From assembly GCA_001970955.1 (NCBI GenBank), contig MPUH01000671.1:1-40808 (forward strand): DNA of 40,808 nt, read 5' to 3'. Under the pieces are notes generated by a model, which worked only from the letters and a program-made list of their open reading frames with translations, did not search any database and was not told the origin of the DNA. The translations under genes and the position numbers were made by a program. Shown in pieces: positions 1 through 10,670 of this stretch; positions within the stretch are counted from its first letter, which is position 1; the number at the start of each line of letters is the position of its first letter. The DNA comes from Stentor coeruleus (Eukaryota > Ciliophora > Heterotrichea > Heterotrichida > Stentoridae).

Positions 1-240
1 TATATAATGATCTCTTCCTGATCCATCTGAATGATATGTTAAACCCCAACTTTCAGATCTTGGGGCTGGTGAAAAGAAAGCATATTTTCCAGAGCTATCT
101 TTGATTGGTAGGATTTTAGGAGATTTTTGAATCAGTCCTCCGTTATTTGCAATTATGTATGTATCTCTTCCCCCTCCATCACAACTATAATGAGTATACT
201 TGGGATCAAATGTTCTACGAAGCGACTGCATTACGTCCAT
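1..240 (-). CDS. Partial gene: protein with repeated YxxDGxGRDxYI motifs
   Basis: The frame is open from an ATG at 238-240 down to the window edge, 80 codons without a stop, so this is the 5' end of a longer gene. The translation starts MDVMQSLRRTFDPKYTHYSC. It contains the motif Y-S-C-D-G-G-G-R-D-T-Y-I at about residues 18-29 and again as Y-H-S-D-G-S-G-R-D-H-Y-I at about 69-80, spaced by roughly 50 residues, with a NNGGL segment after the first copy. The repeated motif and compositionally normal codons argue for a real gene. From memory, similar DG-x-GRD-x-YI repeats occur in protist flagellar or ciliary-associated proteins, but I cannot confirm the family. The 3' part is outside the window. 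Confidence 0.7.
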   Translation of the reverse strand, partial: MDVMQSLRRTFDPKYTHYSCDGGGRDTYIIANNGGLIQKSPKILPIKDSSGKYAFFSPAPRSESWGLTYHSDGSGRDHYI

Positions 241-1002
241 TAGCTGATATATTTATAAGAAATTTTTTTTGAGTATTTTTGATATGAAGAATTAGTGATG
301 ATAAGAAAATGGTGTTGGGAAGGAAAGGATTTATTGTGGGTTAAGAGATGATTTTTATGGAGGTTTTTTATGTCGGAAAATTATTTTTTGGGTGGGATTT
401 AGGATTTTTATGAGAAGATAAGAAGGATTTGTAGGAATTAAGGGTTTTGTTAGAGGATTTATAGGAAAGATTTTTTTTTTTTGGTTTGGAAGTGATGCTT
501 TGTAGTGGTTTGGGTATTTTTAGGAGATTATTGACTGTGAGTTTAGATTATTTTAAGAAGAAGGAATTATTTAGATGATGATTGATTTTATTGCGATTTA
601 ATATCTGTTATATTTATATAGGATCTTTGGTTTTTAATGAAAATTTGCTTAAGAAAATCGTTTTATATAGAAAATAAATATAGTGAAGCTTCAATATGGT
701 CATTAATCAATAGTAGTTCACATGGCATCATACCAAAATTACAAAAACTGAAATTAACAAATAAATTTATAGTCTTTGAAATTTATGCATGATGACATAA
801 TATATCAAGATATATAAAAACACCTAATTTTATTATTAAACTCTTAAAACCCACCTATTAAATCCGAATAATAATTCTTAAGCTTTGACATAATCCTAGA
901 CCTGGGTCTCAAAAGTAAGCACTTAGTCTATAATAATACCTCAGTATTTAATAATACCTCATTATTTACAAGGAGCAAATCATTACTTTATAATTAAATA
1001 TT
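241..1002. other. Intergenic, no gene seen
   Basis: I see no convincing gene. About 250-560 is nearly C-free on the + strand (5' flank of the leftward partial gene). About 700-1002 is nearly G-free (3' flank of the leftward kinase). An imperfect 18-bp tandem duplication lies at 932-949 and 950-967, with units of the form aataatacctcNNtattt. Confidence 0.6.
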
Positions 1003-3249
1003 TTACAAAGAAACCTCATTCTTCAATCTTTCGCACACTTGCATTATCGCATTTAAAGCCTTAAAATTTTTTCTTCTCTTGTCTTTATAATCAAAATGTT
1101 TAGATCTAAGTTTTTTTACTTTCTCATAATATTTTAATTTATATTTTTTCAGCTCCTATTTATCCTTTACCTCATATGTTTCTCTAGCATCTTCATATTC
1201 TTCAATGTTAATAAAACTCTTACTTTCATTAATTTTCTCAATCTGCACTTCCATAATCATCATTTCCTTATCATTTCTAAACTTCTCCATAACATTTTTC
1301 TGTTTATTTTCTTTTCTTATCCTTAATTCCGTATAAAACTTATCTTTTTTATCTCGAAATTCCTTTAAAATCATATCTTTTCTAGCAAGAAACTGTTTTT
1401 TTAACTCATTTTCCTTATATTCAAACCCTTTACATTTTTCTTTAATTTCTATTAAAAGATTTGAAATTTTATCAACATTATGAGCAAGTTCGTTATCAAG
1501 AATCAAGTTGATTTTTTTTTCAATTTCCCTTTTCATAGACTCGATAATATCTTTTGACACACCATAATTTGAATGAATTTGGTTATAAAGGACTTGTTTA
1601 TTGATTTCTAAAAGCATGATTTTTTCTTTTTCTTGTTCGTTTTTATTATTATTTCTTAAGTTCTCAAGATCATTTCTAGCATCAGTAAATTCCTGTTCTT
1701 TGCTTATTATTAAATTTGATGTGATTTTTTGTGTGTTTTCAATACTCGCAGATTTCTTCTTGAGAATTTCTATGGCACGGCATTTTGATAAAAACTTTTG
1801 CTTGAGTTCATGGATTTTTATAATCATCGGCTCAGCTTCAACTGCTGTGAAAATATGCGAAGTTTTTTCATTTGCCTCGATAATCTGAGATTTAAGACAT
1901 TCTACACGTGCATGGATGCTTGATTTTTCTTGTGTTTTTTGGGATATTTTCCCTTGAAGTTCAGTGATTTTTCTAGTCAAGTCCTTTATGAGCTTATCTG
2001 TTTTATCTAGTTCATTCTGAGCCTGTTTCAAATTCTCGTTTTTACTTGTGATTTCCCCTTGGATCATACGCAATGATTCTCTGCAAGCTAAATCTTCTAT
2101 AATATCTTTGCTTAACTCAGACTCAGACATACCCATTTCAGAATCTGAAAGCGTCAGATTTGATATATTTGATGATGAGGAAGAAGCTTTTTCTATTGTC
2201 CTACGAGTAGATGCTAAAGCGATTTGCTCACTAGTTTGAAGGATATTGGTATTGAGTGAGAGGACTTTTTTTGCTTGTCCGATAACTTTATAGTATTTAA
2301 ATTCGATTGGAATATTTTCTATATTATAATCACCATGATATTTAGGTAAAGGAATACTAGAAATCTTGTTTGGAACGGCTTTAATCATTTTGGATATAGA
2401 CATAACCCAGGGGTGTTCTAGTATTTCACAAATCCCTAGACGTTTATGTGTATTTTTGACGAGGATTTTACTGATAAGATCTTTAGCTTGAGATGGAAAA
2501 CTTAAAGGAAATTTCGGCTTGCATTTTGATATGTTTAAAAGCATATTTTGTTTAGCTTGAGATCGGAAAGGTGTGTGACCTACAAGCATTTCATAAAGCA
2601 GCACACCCAAACACCAGATATCAGCTGATGTGTCATGAGCCTTTTGCTCCACCATTTCAGGAGGTAGATATTCTGGTGTCCCACATACTGTCGTCCTAGG
2701 TTCTTTCTCATTAGTATAATAATTAGACCAACCGAAATCCGTAAGTTTAACATGCCCATCATTATCCAATAATATATTCTCAGGTTTTATATCCCTATGT
2801 ATAATTGCAGGGACATGGCTATGCAAATACTCTACAGCCATCAATACCTCATAAAAATACTGCCCAGCTTCAAATTCCATAAACTGTTGTTGTTTATGAA
2901 GTCTTTGAAACAAATTCCCCCCTTCACAGATTTCCATTATCAGATAAAAATACTTTTCGTCTTCAAAGTGATTATATAATTTTGCTATGTTTGGGTGGTT
3001 TAAGTTGTACATTATATAAACTTCTCTACAAAACTGAGCCTGCATTTTAACAACTTTTTCTTTTGCTACTTGTTTTAGGGCATAAGACTCTTTTGTATGG
3101 CGATGACGTACTTTCCAGACATTACCAAAAGCCCCATCTCCTAGTTTTTTATCAAAGTCAAAGTCGGATTTCTTTATTTCTTCTTCCTCGTTTGAGAGGA
3201 TTGATGGAGATTCGAATAGTATTTTGTTCGTTATACGCTTTATACTCAT
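1003..3249 (-). CDS. Aurora-like Ser/Thr protein kinase with C-terminal coiled coil
   Basis: The spliced product is about 743 aa. The kinase domain spans about residues 31-283: glycine loop GDGAFG (37-42), beta-3 lysine in YALK (K59), HRDIKPEN (151-158), DFGWSN (171-176), T-loop RTTVCGTPEYLPPEM, then ADIWCLGVLLYEMLVGHTPF. DFGWS, the TTxCGTxxYLPPEM loop and the LVGxTPF pattern are Aurora hallmarks. A long K/E/Q-rich coiled coil (about 390-740) follows, which typical Auroras lack. The open frame stops at a TAG at 1156-1158, but that TAG is the 3' end of a perfect 15-nt intron (1156-1170). Removing it continues the frame for 50 more codons (ELKKYKLKYYEKVKK...) to a TAA at 1003-1005. A role in mitosis or cytoskeletal control is inferred from the family. 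All catalytic residues are present. Confidence 0.9.
1156..1170 (-). other. 15-nt spliceosomal intron in Aurora-like kinase gene
   Basis: On the minus strand it reads GTAAAGGATAAATAG. It has GT-AG ends, an A at position 10, and a terminal in-frame TAG that would truncate the protein. Removal joins ...TYE to ELKKYK... in phase 0 and extends the coiled coil. Confidence 0.85.
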
Positions 3250-3708
3250 GGTAAAATATTTAGCTTTAAAAATGGGATTTGTTTTGGATGATAAATAGAT
3301 AAGGTAGATAAGAATGGATAATTAGGTTGAAAAGACCAAGAATGGTTTTTAGAGTTTTTTAGGCGTAGATGGGATAATTAGCTAGGGTTATAAAATTTGC
3401 TTGTTAAAATAATGTAATTTTGTAATGAGGTTGAGAATTTTTTGGTGTTAAGATAGAAAGATATAGTTTATCTTTAGTATTTATCCATATACTGACTTTT
3501 TATTCATCAAAACTAAGGATTTATTCTTAAAACTAAAAACTCACATAAATATCTAAATGAATCATTTTAAATACTCAATCAAAATACTTATCATCAACAC
3601 TATTCTACAATTTTAATCTTCAATCTCCATCTTCAAAATACTCATAAATTCATACAAAAAGCCACATATCTAAAATACAACTAAAAATGAGAATCGCTAG
3701 AAAATAAT

Positions 3709-3851
3709 TTAGCGAGCAAAGTTTCTCAATTAAATCTGAGTATTAGGCAAAATAATATCATTCTACTCTTTTTTATAATNTTAGCGAGCAAAGTTTCTCA
3801 ATTAAATCTGAGTATTAGGCAAAATAATATCATTCTACTCTTTTTTATAAT
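3709..3851. repeat. Assembly overlap around n at 3780
   Basis: The 71 nt at 3709-3779 recur identically at 3781-3851 directly after a single n. This is best read as an unmerged contig overlap, not a biological repeat. Confidence 0.9.
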
Positions 3852-4080
3852 CCCCAAAACTTTGATTGTTTAAGAACTTGGATTTCTCACTACTAATTTT
3901 TCTTATATGAGGCATTTTGAGTATTATTTTTAATACAATCATCTAATTTTTCTATTCTGTAAAACNTCCCCAAAACTTTGATTGTTTAAGAACTTGGATT
4001 TCTCACTACTAATTTTTCTTATATGAGGCACTTTGAGTATTATTTTTAATACAATCATCTAATTTTTCTATTCTGTAAAA
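3851..4080. repeat. Assembly overlap around n at 3966
   Basis: The ~114 nt at 3851-3965 recur at 3967-4080 with one internal mismatch (gcatttt versus gcacttt). The piece between the two n's (3781-3965) consists wholly of sequence shared with its neighbours, like a small bridging contig. Confidence 0.9.
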
Positions 4081-4474
4081 AATCTTCGCATTTTTCAGCT
4101 ATTCTTTAAGTCCATCAATATGAACTTTTCCTTTTACTGGAAATTTCATCCTTTAGAAATTTCTGATTTATATTTGTCAAACTTTTATATCGATTACTTA
4201 GCTATAATATAATAATAAATAACTATTAAAAATATACAAGCAAGATAATCTACTAAATCAATATTAATAATATCATAAAACAAGTATCTTTGCTATTTGA
4301 GTATTGTAAAATACTCATAAACTTCCCCTAATAATTATTTTCTTTCACTTTCAACTACATTTAATTAAAGTATATTCCTAATATCCCATCTTATACAAAA
4401 AGCCCCCTAAATTTTATATCAAAACCTTAACTCAATACTGACTTAAGTCTAAGTAACCTATTTAGGGTCTATTT

Positions 4475-6085
4475 TTACTTAGATTCTTTGCTTTCTTCAA
4501 CCAGTTGTTTTTCAGGCTCAAGCTGACTAGTCATAATTTCAGTTCCATCTTCTTCTTCATCTCTAGCTTTAGCCTCAAGTTCCTCCTTAAACTTCTTCTG
4601 TTCCTCCAACTTTTCCTTATCAATCAAGCACGGTTTAATATAATTATTATCAATTTCCCTCCACTTATTATGAAACCAGCCCTTCTTCTTAGAAACATCA
4701 TCTTTAGTCAACATAAAATTGAGTCTTGTTGCCCCAACAAGTGATCTTCTCAAATCCCCGTCAGCAGCAGCTTCAATAAGACTTTGATTAGCTTTAATAA
4801 TCTCACTTGGTTTTATAAGAGTAACCCAAATCGGCATTAAAAACCCAAAAATCAACATACTAAAAATAACTAAGCCAAGTACTGTAACTTGTAATATCTC
4901 TTCATGGCCGAAATCAACTGAAGTTACAAGAGCAAAAGCAATTGTCCCTCTGAAAATCCCTGCAAACCACATAATCGACAAGTCTTTCCAGTTAAAATCA
5001 TACTTTTTTTTCTTGCATATTTTCTCTAATAAAGCCATACCAAAAGTACTTATAAAACGTGCTAGAATTATTGCTAGAACCATCAATAAAATAAACATAT
5101 ATGAAATTTGCGACCCTTTATAGCTTAAAGAAGTCAGACCAAGATATGAAAATATAAGAGCTTGGGTCCCATCACCAAGTAAATAAAATGTATCATTGAC
5201 GACTATTCGACTTTCTGCTGTTAGGTTGTACCAAGCATAATGACCTGTGATTATAGCGCAGACTAGGATTGTGATAACACCTGATATTGAACACATTTCA
5301 GCTACGATATAGGCACTCCATGCTATATAGAATTGAAGAGCTACTTCTTTACTTGGGTCATTTTTTAGAGCAGTGAAGTTTTTAGTCATTAAGCAGCTGA
5401 TGAAACCAAAAACTGTACCCATAAGAATGCTTGTTATACAGTTGAATACAAAGTACCCGATGAAAATAAACACACTTGATGCTGAAAAGTCATCAAAACC
5501 AGCTATAAGAACTGTTCTTACAAGAAGGATTGATATTGCTGTATTTACTATGGATTCACCAAAGAGTAAACTATGTAAGCGTGGAGTTTTATTTTCATGT
5601 AACACCGAAAGAGAAATCGCCATATCAGTTGACGAAAGTACTCCTCCCAACGCTAATATATCTTTTAACGACAAATATCTAGTAATTCCATCAGCATCTC
5701 TTATAGCTCCAAGGTCACTAAAAGTCCAAGCAAACAGAGACAATATAGTAAATGTGATAAGTGTGCCAATTAAGCCATTTGATATGATATGTCCTATATT
5801 CCTAAAAAACCTTCTACGTTTCATATTGTAACCAACACCAAAGATTAAGAAGGGTAGCATGAACTGGAAAAAAATCGGGGCTTCGAATTTTGATGGAGTT
5901 TCTTCAGTTGTCCATAGAATCAATGCACCTGCAAGCATTCCTAAAACAATACATACACCAGATTCATGGATATATGTTACCTGTATATAGTTTACGTTGT
6001 ATTTTTGTAGGTATACGGATGTCATTAGAAACATTGTCACTAGAAACAGACAGATTAATGTCTCTACTGCAAGTGTTTCTGCCAT
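4475..6085 (-). CDS. Na+/H+ exchanger family (CPA1/NHE) membrane protein with altered ND motif
   Basis: The protein is 536 aa with about 11-12 hydrophobic segments over residues 1-435, then a charged cytosolic tail. Family landmarks are the FMLPFLIFGVGYN segment (74-86, equivalent to FLPPIIF), GGVLSSTDMAISL (D154 at the DP-type position), LFGESIVNTAIS (174-185) and AGIFRGTIAFALV (equivalent to GGLRGAIAFAL). The family would exchange Na+ or K+ for H+ across a membrane, with closest resemblance by eye to NHE8-like proteins. The canonical Asn-Asp pair in FGESLLND reads Asn181-Thr182 here, replacing the acidic residue normally needed for transport. The start is the first ATG of an uninterrupted frame and the stop is TAA. 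Confidence 0.9.
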   Translation of the reverse strand: MAETLAVETLICLFLVTMFLMTSVYLQKYNVNYIQVTYIHESGVCIVLGMLAGALILWTTEETPSKFEAPIFFQFMLPFLIFGVGYNMKRRRFFRNIGHIISNGLIGTLITFTILSLFAWTFSDLGAIRDADGITRYLSLKDILALGGVLSSTDMAISLSVLHENKTPRLHSLLFGESIVNTAISILLVRTVLIAGFDDFSASSVFIFIGYFVFNCITSILMGTVFGFISCLMTKNFTALKNDPSKEVALQFYIAWSAYIVAEMCSISGVITILVCAIITGHYAWYNLTAESRIVVNDTFYLLGDGTQALIFSYLGLTSLSYKGSQISYMFILLMVLAIILARFISTFGMALLEKICKKKKYDFNWKDLSIMWFAGIFRGTIAFALVTSVDFGHEEILQVTVLGLVIFSMLIFGFLMPIWVTLIKPSEIIKANQSLIEAAADGDLRRSLVGATRLNFMLTKDDVSKKKGWFHNKWREIDNNYIKPCLIDKEKLEEQKKFKEELEAKARDEEEDGTEIMTSQLEPEKQLVEESKESK

Positions 6086-6752
6086 AGTTAGATAAGATTA
6101 TTATGTAAGTTTATGATAAGAAGTTTAGTTTAAAATTAGAATAAGGATTAGGAAAATATTACTGGATATGTGGAAAATTGGGTAAGGTTGGATTGATTTT
6201 AACTTAAGATTAGATGATTGATAATTGGCTAATAAAATAAATTTGTGGGATTTTGTTTTTACCGATTTTTATGGTTTTTATATTGGCACAATTGTGCTTT
6301 GTTTAGGAGTTAAATTGTGCTTGGTAAATTGAGGGCAGGGTATTAAGGAATAGATTAAGGTTTATATTAAAGTAGTTTTTAATTTTTATAGTTTAAATTA
6401 TTATCGGGATGAAATATTTTAAAGTTAAAGCGGTTTTTATAGTGTGCATATGTCATTATTTTGACTAATTTTATCAAAAGAAAAAAGATATTTTTAATAA
6501 GCTGAAGGGAAATATTCATTAGTTTGCAAATATTTTTTTGATTAAACAAAACTATCATTTAAATTCAAGGAGATTATCAATCACAAAAAAGTATGATGAA
6601 ATTAAATTTCAAAGGCAAAAATATAAATCTTATACTTTTCAAACACTATCTAAACTTGATTCCAAACGAGTTCCTTATCTTGTCTTTTCCCATAAACTCA
6701 AAGCCTTCATTCTATTTATACCAAAGTTTATGAATAATTTCATATTTCAGTT
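6086..6752. other. Divergent intergenic region
   Basis: This lies between divergent genes, the exchanger (-) and AK8-like (+). The left two thirds is C-poor and the right third regains C. An open frame at 6538-6792 overlaps the AK8-like start in another frame. It has no recognisable domain and is not called. No promoter motif can be assigned. Confidence 0.5.
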
Positions 6753-8117
6753 ATGGACCAAAGACAAAAACTTGAGTTCCAAGAAGTCTTAGACAATTAT
6801 CTCTCAGAGCATCAGATCTATGAGTTATTCCAAAGTTGGGTATCTGACCTTATGATCGACAAACCTGATGATCCAATTGAATATTTGCTTAAAAAGCTTA
6901 TAAAGCCAGAGATAAGGCGAATTATGGTTACAGGAGGCTCAGGACGTATCCGTAAAGAAATCAGTAAAGAGCTTAGTTCCAAATTCCACATGGAACTAAT
7001 CAGTGTAGGGGATTTACTTCGCGAAGAAGTTGAAAAAAACTCTAAACTAGCTGGGAAAATACTCGCATGCTGGAAAGAAGGAACATATGTCAAAGACTCT
7101 CTCATATTAGAAATCATCATGCCAATAATCGAACAACTAGAAAACAAAAGAGTCAGTTATATACTAGAAGGTATCCCAAGAACAAGATCCCAAGCTCTAG
7201 CATTACAAAGAGCTGCTATAATTCCTGAACGAGTTATAATCTTTGATCTCCCAAGCGCTGTATATAAATCAGATTTTATTGAAAACTTTTCTCAATTTGC
7301 TCAGAATGATGCTGATATAGACACTGTTTCAGAATATGCATATGAAGAATATAATCTAGGGCTTAAAGGAGTTCTTGATGAATATACTTGGCAATGTCAT
7401 AAAATTAATGCAGATGATGATATTTCTATAGTTCTTGAACAAGCTATTAAAGTTGTCTTAGCAAAAGGACGTGGGCATATATCAAGAAAACCCCCAAGGG
7501 TATTAATTATAGGTGGACCTTTAGCTGGAAAAACAGCTCAGACTAAAAAATTAGCACAAAGATATGGACTTGTATATGTGGCGGTATCTGAGATTGTTGA
7601 AAATACTATAAGAGATAATACGGATATTGGTAAACTTATAAAAGAACATATAAAAAGTGGATTAGATGTTCCTGATAAATTGATTATTGAACTTATGAGA
7701 GATAGGCTTGAGTCTACTGATTGTTCTATGAATGGTTGGGTTCTTGATGGTTTTCCTAGTAGTTTTGAACAGTGCCGAGCGTTGAAGTATTTGAATAAAA
7801 TACCGACTAATGTGTTTTTCTTGGAAGCTAATGATAATTTGATATTTGAAAGAGCGAAAATGAGGAAAATCGACCCAAAGACTGGGAAAATATTTGGCAA
7901 AGATGCTCCGAATGATATGGAATTGGTTAGTTTACCTATGGATAATGAAGATAGTGTGAAAATTAGGCTACAAGCATGGAGGGAGGATACTATTAAGATA
8001 CATGCGGAGTATTCGAAAGTTGGTAAAAGTATCAAAGCGGAAATACCGGAGAATTTGATTACGGATAGTATTGGGGATACTATTGAAGCATTGATACCAA
8101 CTGAAGTGCCCCAGTAA
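6753..8117 (+). CDS. Adenylate kinase 8-like, two-domain ciliary nucleotide kinase
   Basis: The protein is 454 aa, against ~480 for animal AK8. Residues 8-50 (YLSEHQIYELFQSWVSDLMI...PDDPIEYL) resemble an RII/DPY-30-type dimerisation-docking helix pair, as in AK8. Domain 1 (about 55-240) has adenylate-kinase folding landmarks (VGDLLREEVE, YILEGIPRTRSQA), but its P-loop reads GGSGRIRKE (61-69) and lacks GK(S/T). Domain 2 (about 248-440) has an intact P-loop, GGPLAGKTAQ, plus GWVLDGFPSSFEQC and RKIDPKTGKIF. Only domain 2 therefore appears able to transfer phosphate (AMP + ATP to 2 ADP). AK8 proteins are generally tied to motile cilia. The ATG start puts the docking helices at the N-terminus. Confidence 0.9.
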   Translation: MDQRQKLEFQEVLDNYLSEHQIYELFQSWVSDLMIDKPDDPIEYLLKKLIKPEIRRIMVTGGSGRIRKEISKELSSKFHMELISVGDLLREEVEKNSKLAGKILACWKEGTYVKDSLILEIIMPIIEQLENKRVSYILEGIPRTRSQALALQRAAIIPERVIIFDLPSAVYKSDFIENFSQFAQNDADIDTVSEYAYEEYNLGLKGVLDEYTWQCHKINADDDISIVLEQAIKVVLAKGRGHISRKPPRVLIIGGPLAGKTAQTKKLAQRYGLVYVAVSEIVENTIRDNTDIGKLIKEHIKSGLDVPDKLIIELMRDRLESTDCSMNGWVLDGFPSSFEQCRALKYLNKIPTNVFFLEANDNLIFERAKMRKIDPKTGKIFGKDAPNDMELVSLPMDNEDSVKIRLQAWREDTIKIHAEYSKVGKSIKAEIPENLITDSIGDTIEALIPTEVPQ

Positions 8118-8672
8118 TAGCCAATTAAGTTTATTAAGATTATGGAAATAATTGAGGGTTAATAGGAATTGTCCTAATGAAGATTATTATATGTGAATTA
8201 AAAAATTCTGTTAAACATCAAAAATTAGCAATAAATATCAAATAAAAGTTATGTTTCAAATACATAGCAAGCATTATCAAATATCTAAACTTCGCATTAA
8301 CCCCCTCTCAAACTATTTATAACTACTTCCACTCTAATTCCTCAACTCCTAAGCTTTTCCAATAATTTTTTAACCCATATAATATTTTTTAATTTTACTT
8401 ACATATCTTTAACCTAAATTTTCATCTTAAAACCCCAAAATCTTTATATTCACACATCTTCAATAATAGAAATCCTATTCTCATAATTTTTTAAAATATT
8501 TCCCTTATCAAAATTTGATTAAAATATCCTATTCTAAGTCTACAAAGCCATAAAAATCTAACTTTTTTCTTCATAATCCAACTAGTCTCCCACCCAAAAA
8601 CCCCAAATCTTATAAAACCAAAACATCCTTAATATCAAAAAAATCAAAAATCTTTTAATTCGATAATAAAAA
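8118..8672. other. Intergenic, no gene seen
   Basis: A short mixed stretch is followed by a nearly G-free segment (about 8220-8670) directly upstream of the phosphatase. In 8281-8340 I count 18 C and 1 G. No gene or RNA is recognised. Confidence 0.6.
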
Positions 8673-10023
8673 ATGGGATGCTGTCACAGTCAAGAACAAA
8701 GCTATATGGAGCGTGAGTTGTATTGCAGATTTAGAATATCAGAAAAGTCACTATGTGCGAGTTGCCTGTAGGGACTCTTTTGGCCGAGTGACAACAAGGA
8801 ACCGAGTGTTATTAGATATGAAGCCTCCAGCTCTTCAAACATTAACTCATTGTGATATTTCAAGCAAGGTCATGAGGATTTCTGGCTGTGTGATCCCAGG
8901 TTTTGACCCAATAAAAGATCGTAAAAAGGACTGTCAAGATGATTACGATCTTTTTGAATACCAAAACAGCCTCCTTTGTGTATTATTTGATGGTCATGGG
9001 GTGAATGGTCATATTGTAGCTAAGCAATGCAAAGAATATATGGGTAAATACTTTAAAGAAAATTGGGATAGTTTTAATACCTCAGCCAAAACGGCAATTG
9101 AAGAAATGGTCATTTCATGTGACAATGACCTTAAAAAATCTAAACTTGACACAAACTTATCAGGTACCACAGCTGTAGTTGCTTATATAAATTCTCAAGG
9201 AATCCATGTTGGTAGTGTTGGAGATTCTCGAGCTATATTATCAACAATACCAAAAAGTATAACAGATTCAAGTCTTTTAGTCCCAAAATCATCTAATAAA
9301 TTTGTCAGGCAAATAAACGTACTGAAAAAACTTCAACCTATAGCTTTGACTGTAGATCAAAAACCTAATCATTCTCAAGAGCTCAAACGTATTCAAAACT
9401 CAGGTGGCGAGGTACGTCGTATAGCTGATGAACTTGGTAATCCAGTTGGCCCATATAGAGTTTGGGTCAAAGGTGGAAAAACCCCTGGATTAGGCATGTC
9501 TCGGTCTATAGGTGATAAGGTAGCCTCGTCAATAGGAGTAATACCAAATCCATTATTGAACTCATTTAAACTATATGATGAATTAGATCAATTTATTGTC
9601 ATAGCATCTGATGGACTTTGGGATGTTATGGAAAATATAGAAGTTGTTAATTTTGTTGAGAAATTTAGATTACAAGTTACATCAAGAGATTTAAACACAA
9701 ATTATCCAGCTAAAGTTAGCAATTCAACTATAGCAAGATTGTTATGTGAAGAAGCTAGATATAGATGGTTTGGTATTTTAGAGAGTGAAGATGTTTGTGT
9801 TGATGATATTTCATGTTTAGTTATTGAACTTACTAATGTAGATCCTAATGATGTTAAAGGTATGGCTGGGACTATTGAGGATAGACATCATGAAGAAGTT
9901 TTTACTAGTGTAGCAGTTGAAGGAGTTGTGAATTTGATGAGGAATAAAGCTGCGAGAAATGATCCGACGAGAGGGAGTATGGCTGATGAAGAGACACCGT
10001 ATTTAGCTGAAGCTCTTAAGTGA
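8673..10023 (+). CDS. PP2C-type protein phosphatase, N-myristoylation type
   Basis: The spliced product is 444 aa. A 40-nt first exon (ATG at 8673) and a 16-nt intron give an N-terminus MGCCHSQEQSYMEHLEYQKS. MG-C-C-x-S is a typical N-myristoylation plus palmitoylation signal, so plasma or ciliary membrane anchoring is likely. PPM/PP2C motifs occur in order: LFDGHGVNGH (metal binding, about 100-108), SGTTAVVAYI, VGSVGDSRAIL, LTVDQKPNHSQELKRIQNSGGEV, PGLGMSRSIGDKVA, VIASDGLWDVM and DDISCLVIEL. Metal-coordinating aspartates look complete, so an active Mg/Mn-dependent Ser/Thr phosphatase is expected. It ends at TGA followed directly by TAG, a tandem stop. Without the intron the frame has no ATG and would have to start at GTG inside it. 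Confidence 0.92.
8713..8728 (+). other. 16-nt intron in PP2C gene
   Basis: It reads GTGAGTTGTATTGCAG, with GT-AG ends. It splits a codon (C|AT, His14) and links the MGCC start to the phosphatase frame. Confidence 0.85.
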
Positions 10024-10670
10024 TAGTTAGAAATTTAATAGCATGAAATTTTCGTGGCTTGAGGTTATGGAAATGTGGAGTTTGAGGAATGTGTGGAAGT
10101 GGGTTGAGGATGCTTGTTAAGAAATGTAAAAAATTGTATATGGAGTTGTGATTAAAATGATTAGTTTAAGTTTAATGGTTTTTGTAAAATCGATATAGTT
10201 TTTTAATATTTGATTTAAAAATTAACTTAAAGTAGAGATAGTTATGTTGGAATAGAATGATGGGTGTAAAATATTAATTTCAGTAATTAAACTCAAAGAT
10301 AAATTAAAATATAGCAATAATAATGTAAAAACTAACCAAAAATTCATTTTTAAAATTTTCCATGAATAATAGCATTCTTTATATTCTTTAGTTCTTTTTT
10401 ATAGGTGTTTTTATTACATACATTTATACCTTTATCATTTTTACTCACTATGAAATGTATAATTTACTACTGTGTTACCGAATATTTATAGTAACCAAAT
10501 AAAAGTCATAAACAAAACTCAAATCCAAATAGTTTTAACATGAGAAATAATCCTAAATTTAAACTTCTTCAAAAACTAATATTCATTGTTTAGCATAAAT
10601 CATTTGAATAGATATAAAAAAACGATTCTATCCGACAATATTTTTAAAATACATAATTTAAGTAATAAAT
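10024..10670. other. Intergenic, no gene seen
   Basis: About 10024-10270 is nearly C-free (in 10081-10140 I count 19 G and 1 C). After about 10280 the polarity shifts to a C-containing, G-poor 5' flank of the next gene. No gene or RNA is recognised. Confidence 0.6.

Larger units (their letters stand above)
3250..4474. other. Intergenic with two assembly overlaps, no gene seen
   Basis: I see no gene. About 3250-3460 is C-poor (5' flank of the leftward kinase) and about 3480-4470 is G-poor (3' flank of the leftward exchanger). Two single-n joins with duplicated flanks lie at 3780 and 3966, so the true spacer is roughly 190 bp shorter. Confidence 0.6.

Noticed and set aside
1601..1888. 95-codon + strand frame antisense to the Aurora-like kinase
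   Set aside because: It mirrors the coiled-coil coding region. Similar antisense frames occur opposite most K/E-rich genes here.
6538..6792. 84-codon + strand frame before the AK8-like gene
   Set aside because: It overlaps the AK8-like start in another frame, lies mainly in the upstream flank, lacks an ATG start and has no recognisable domain.
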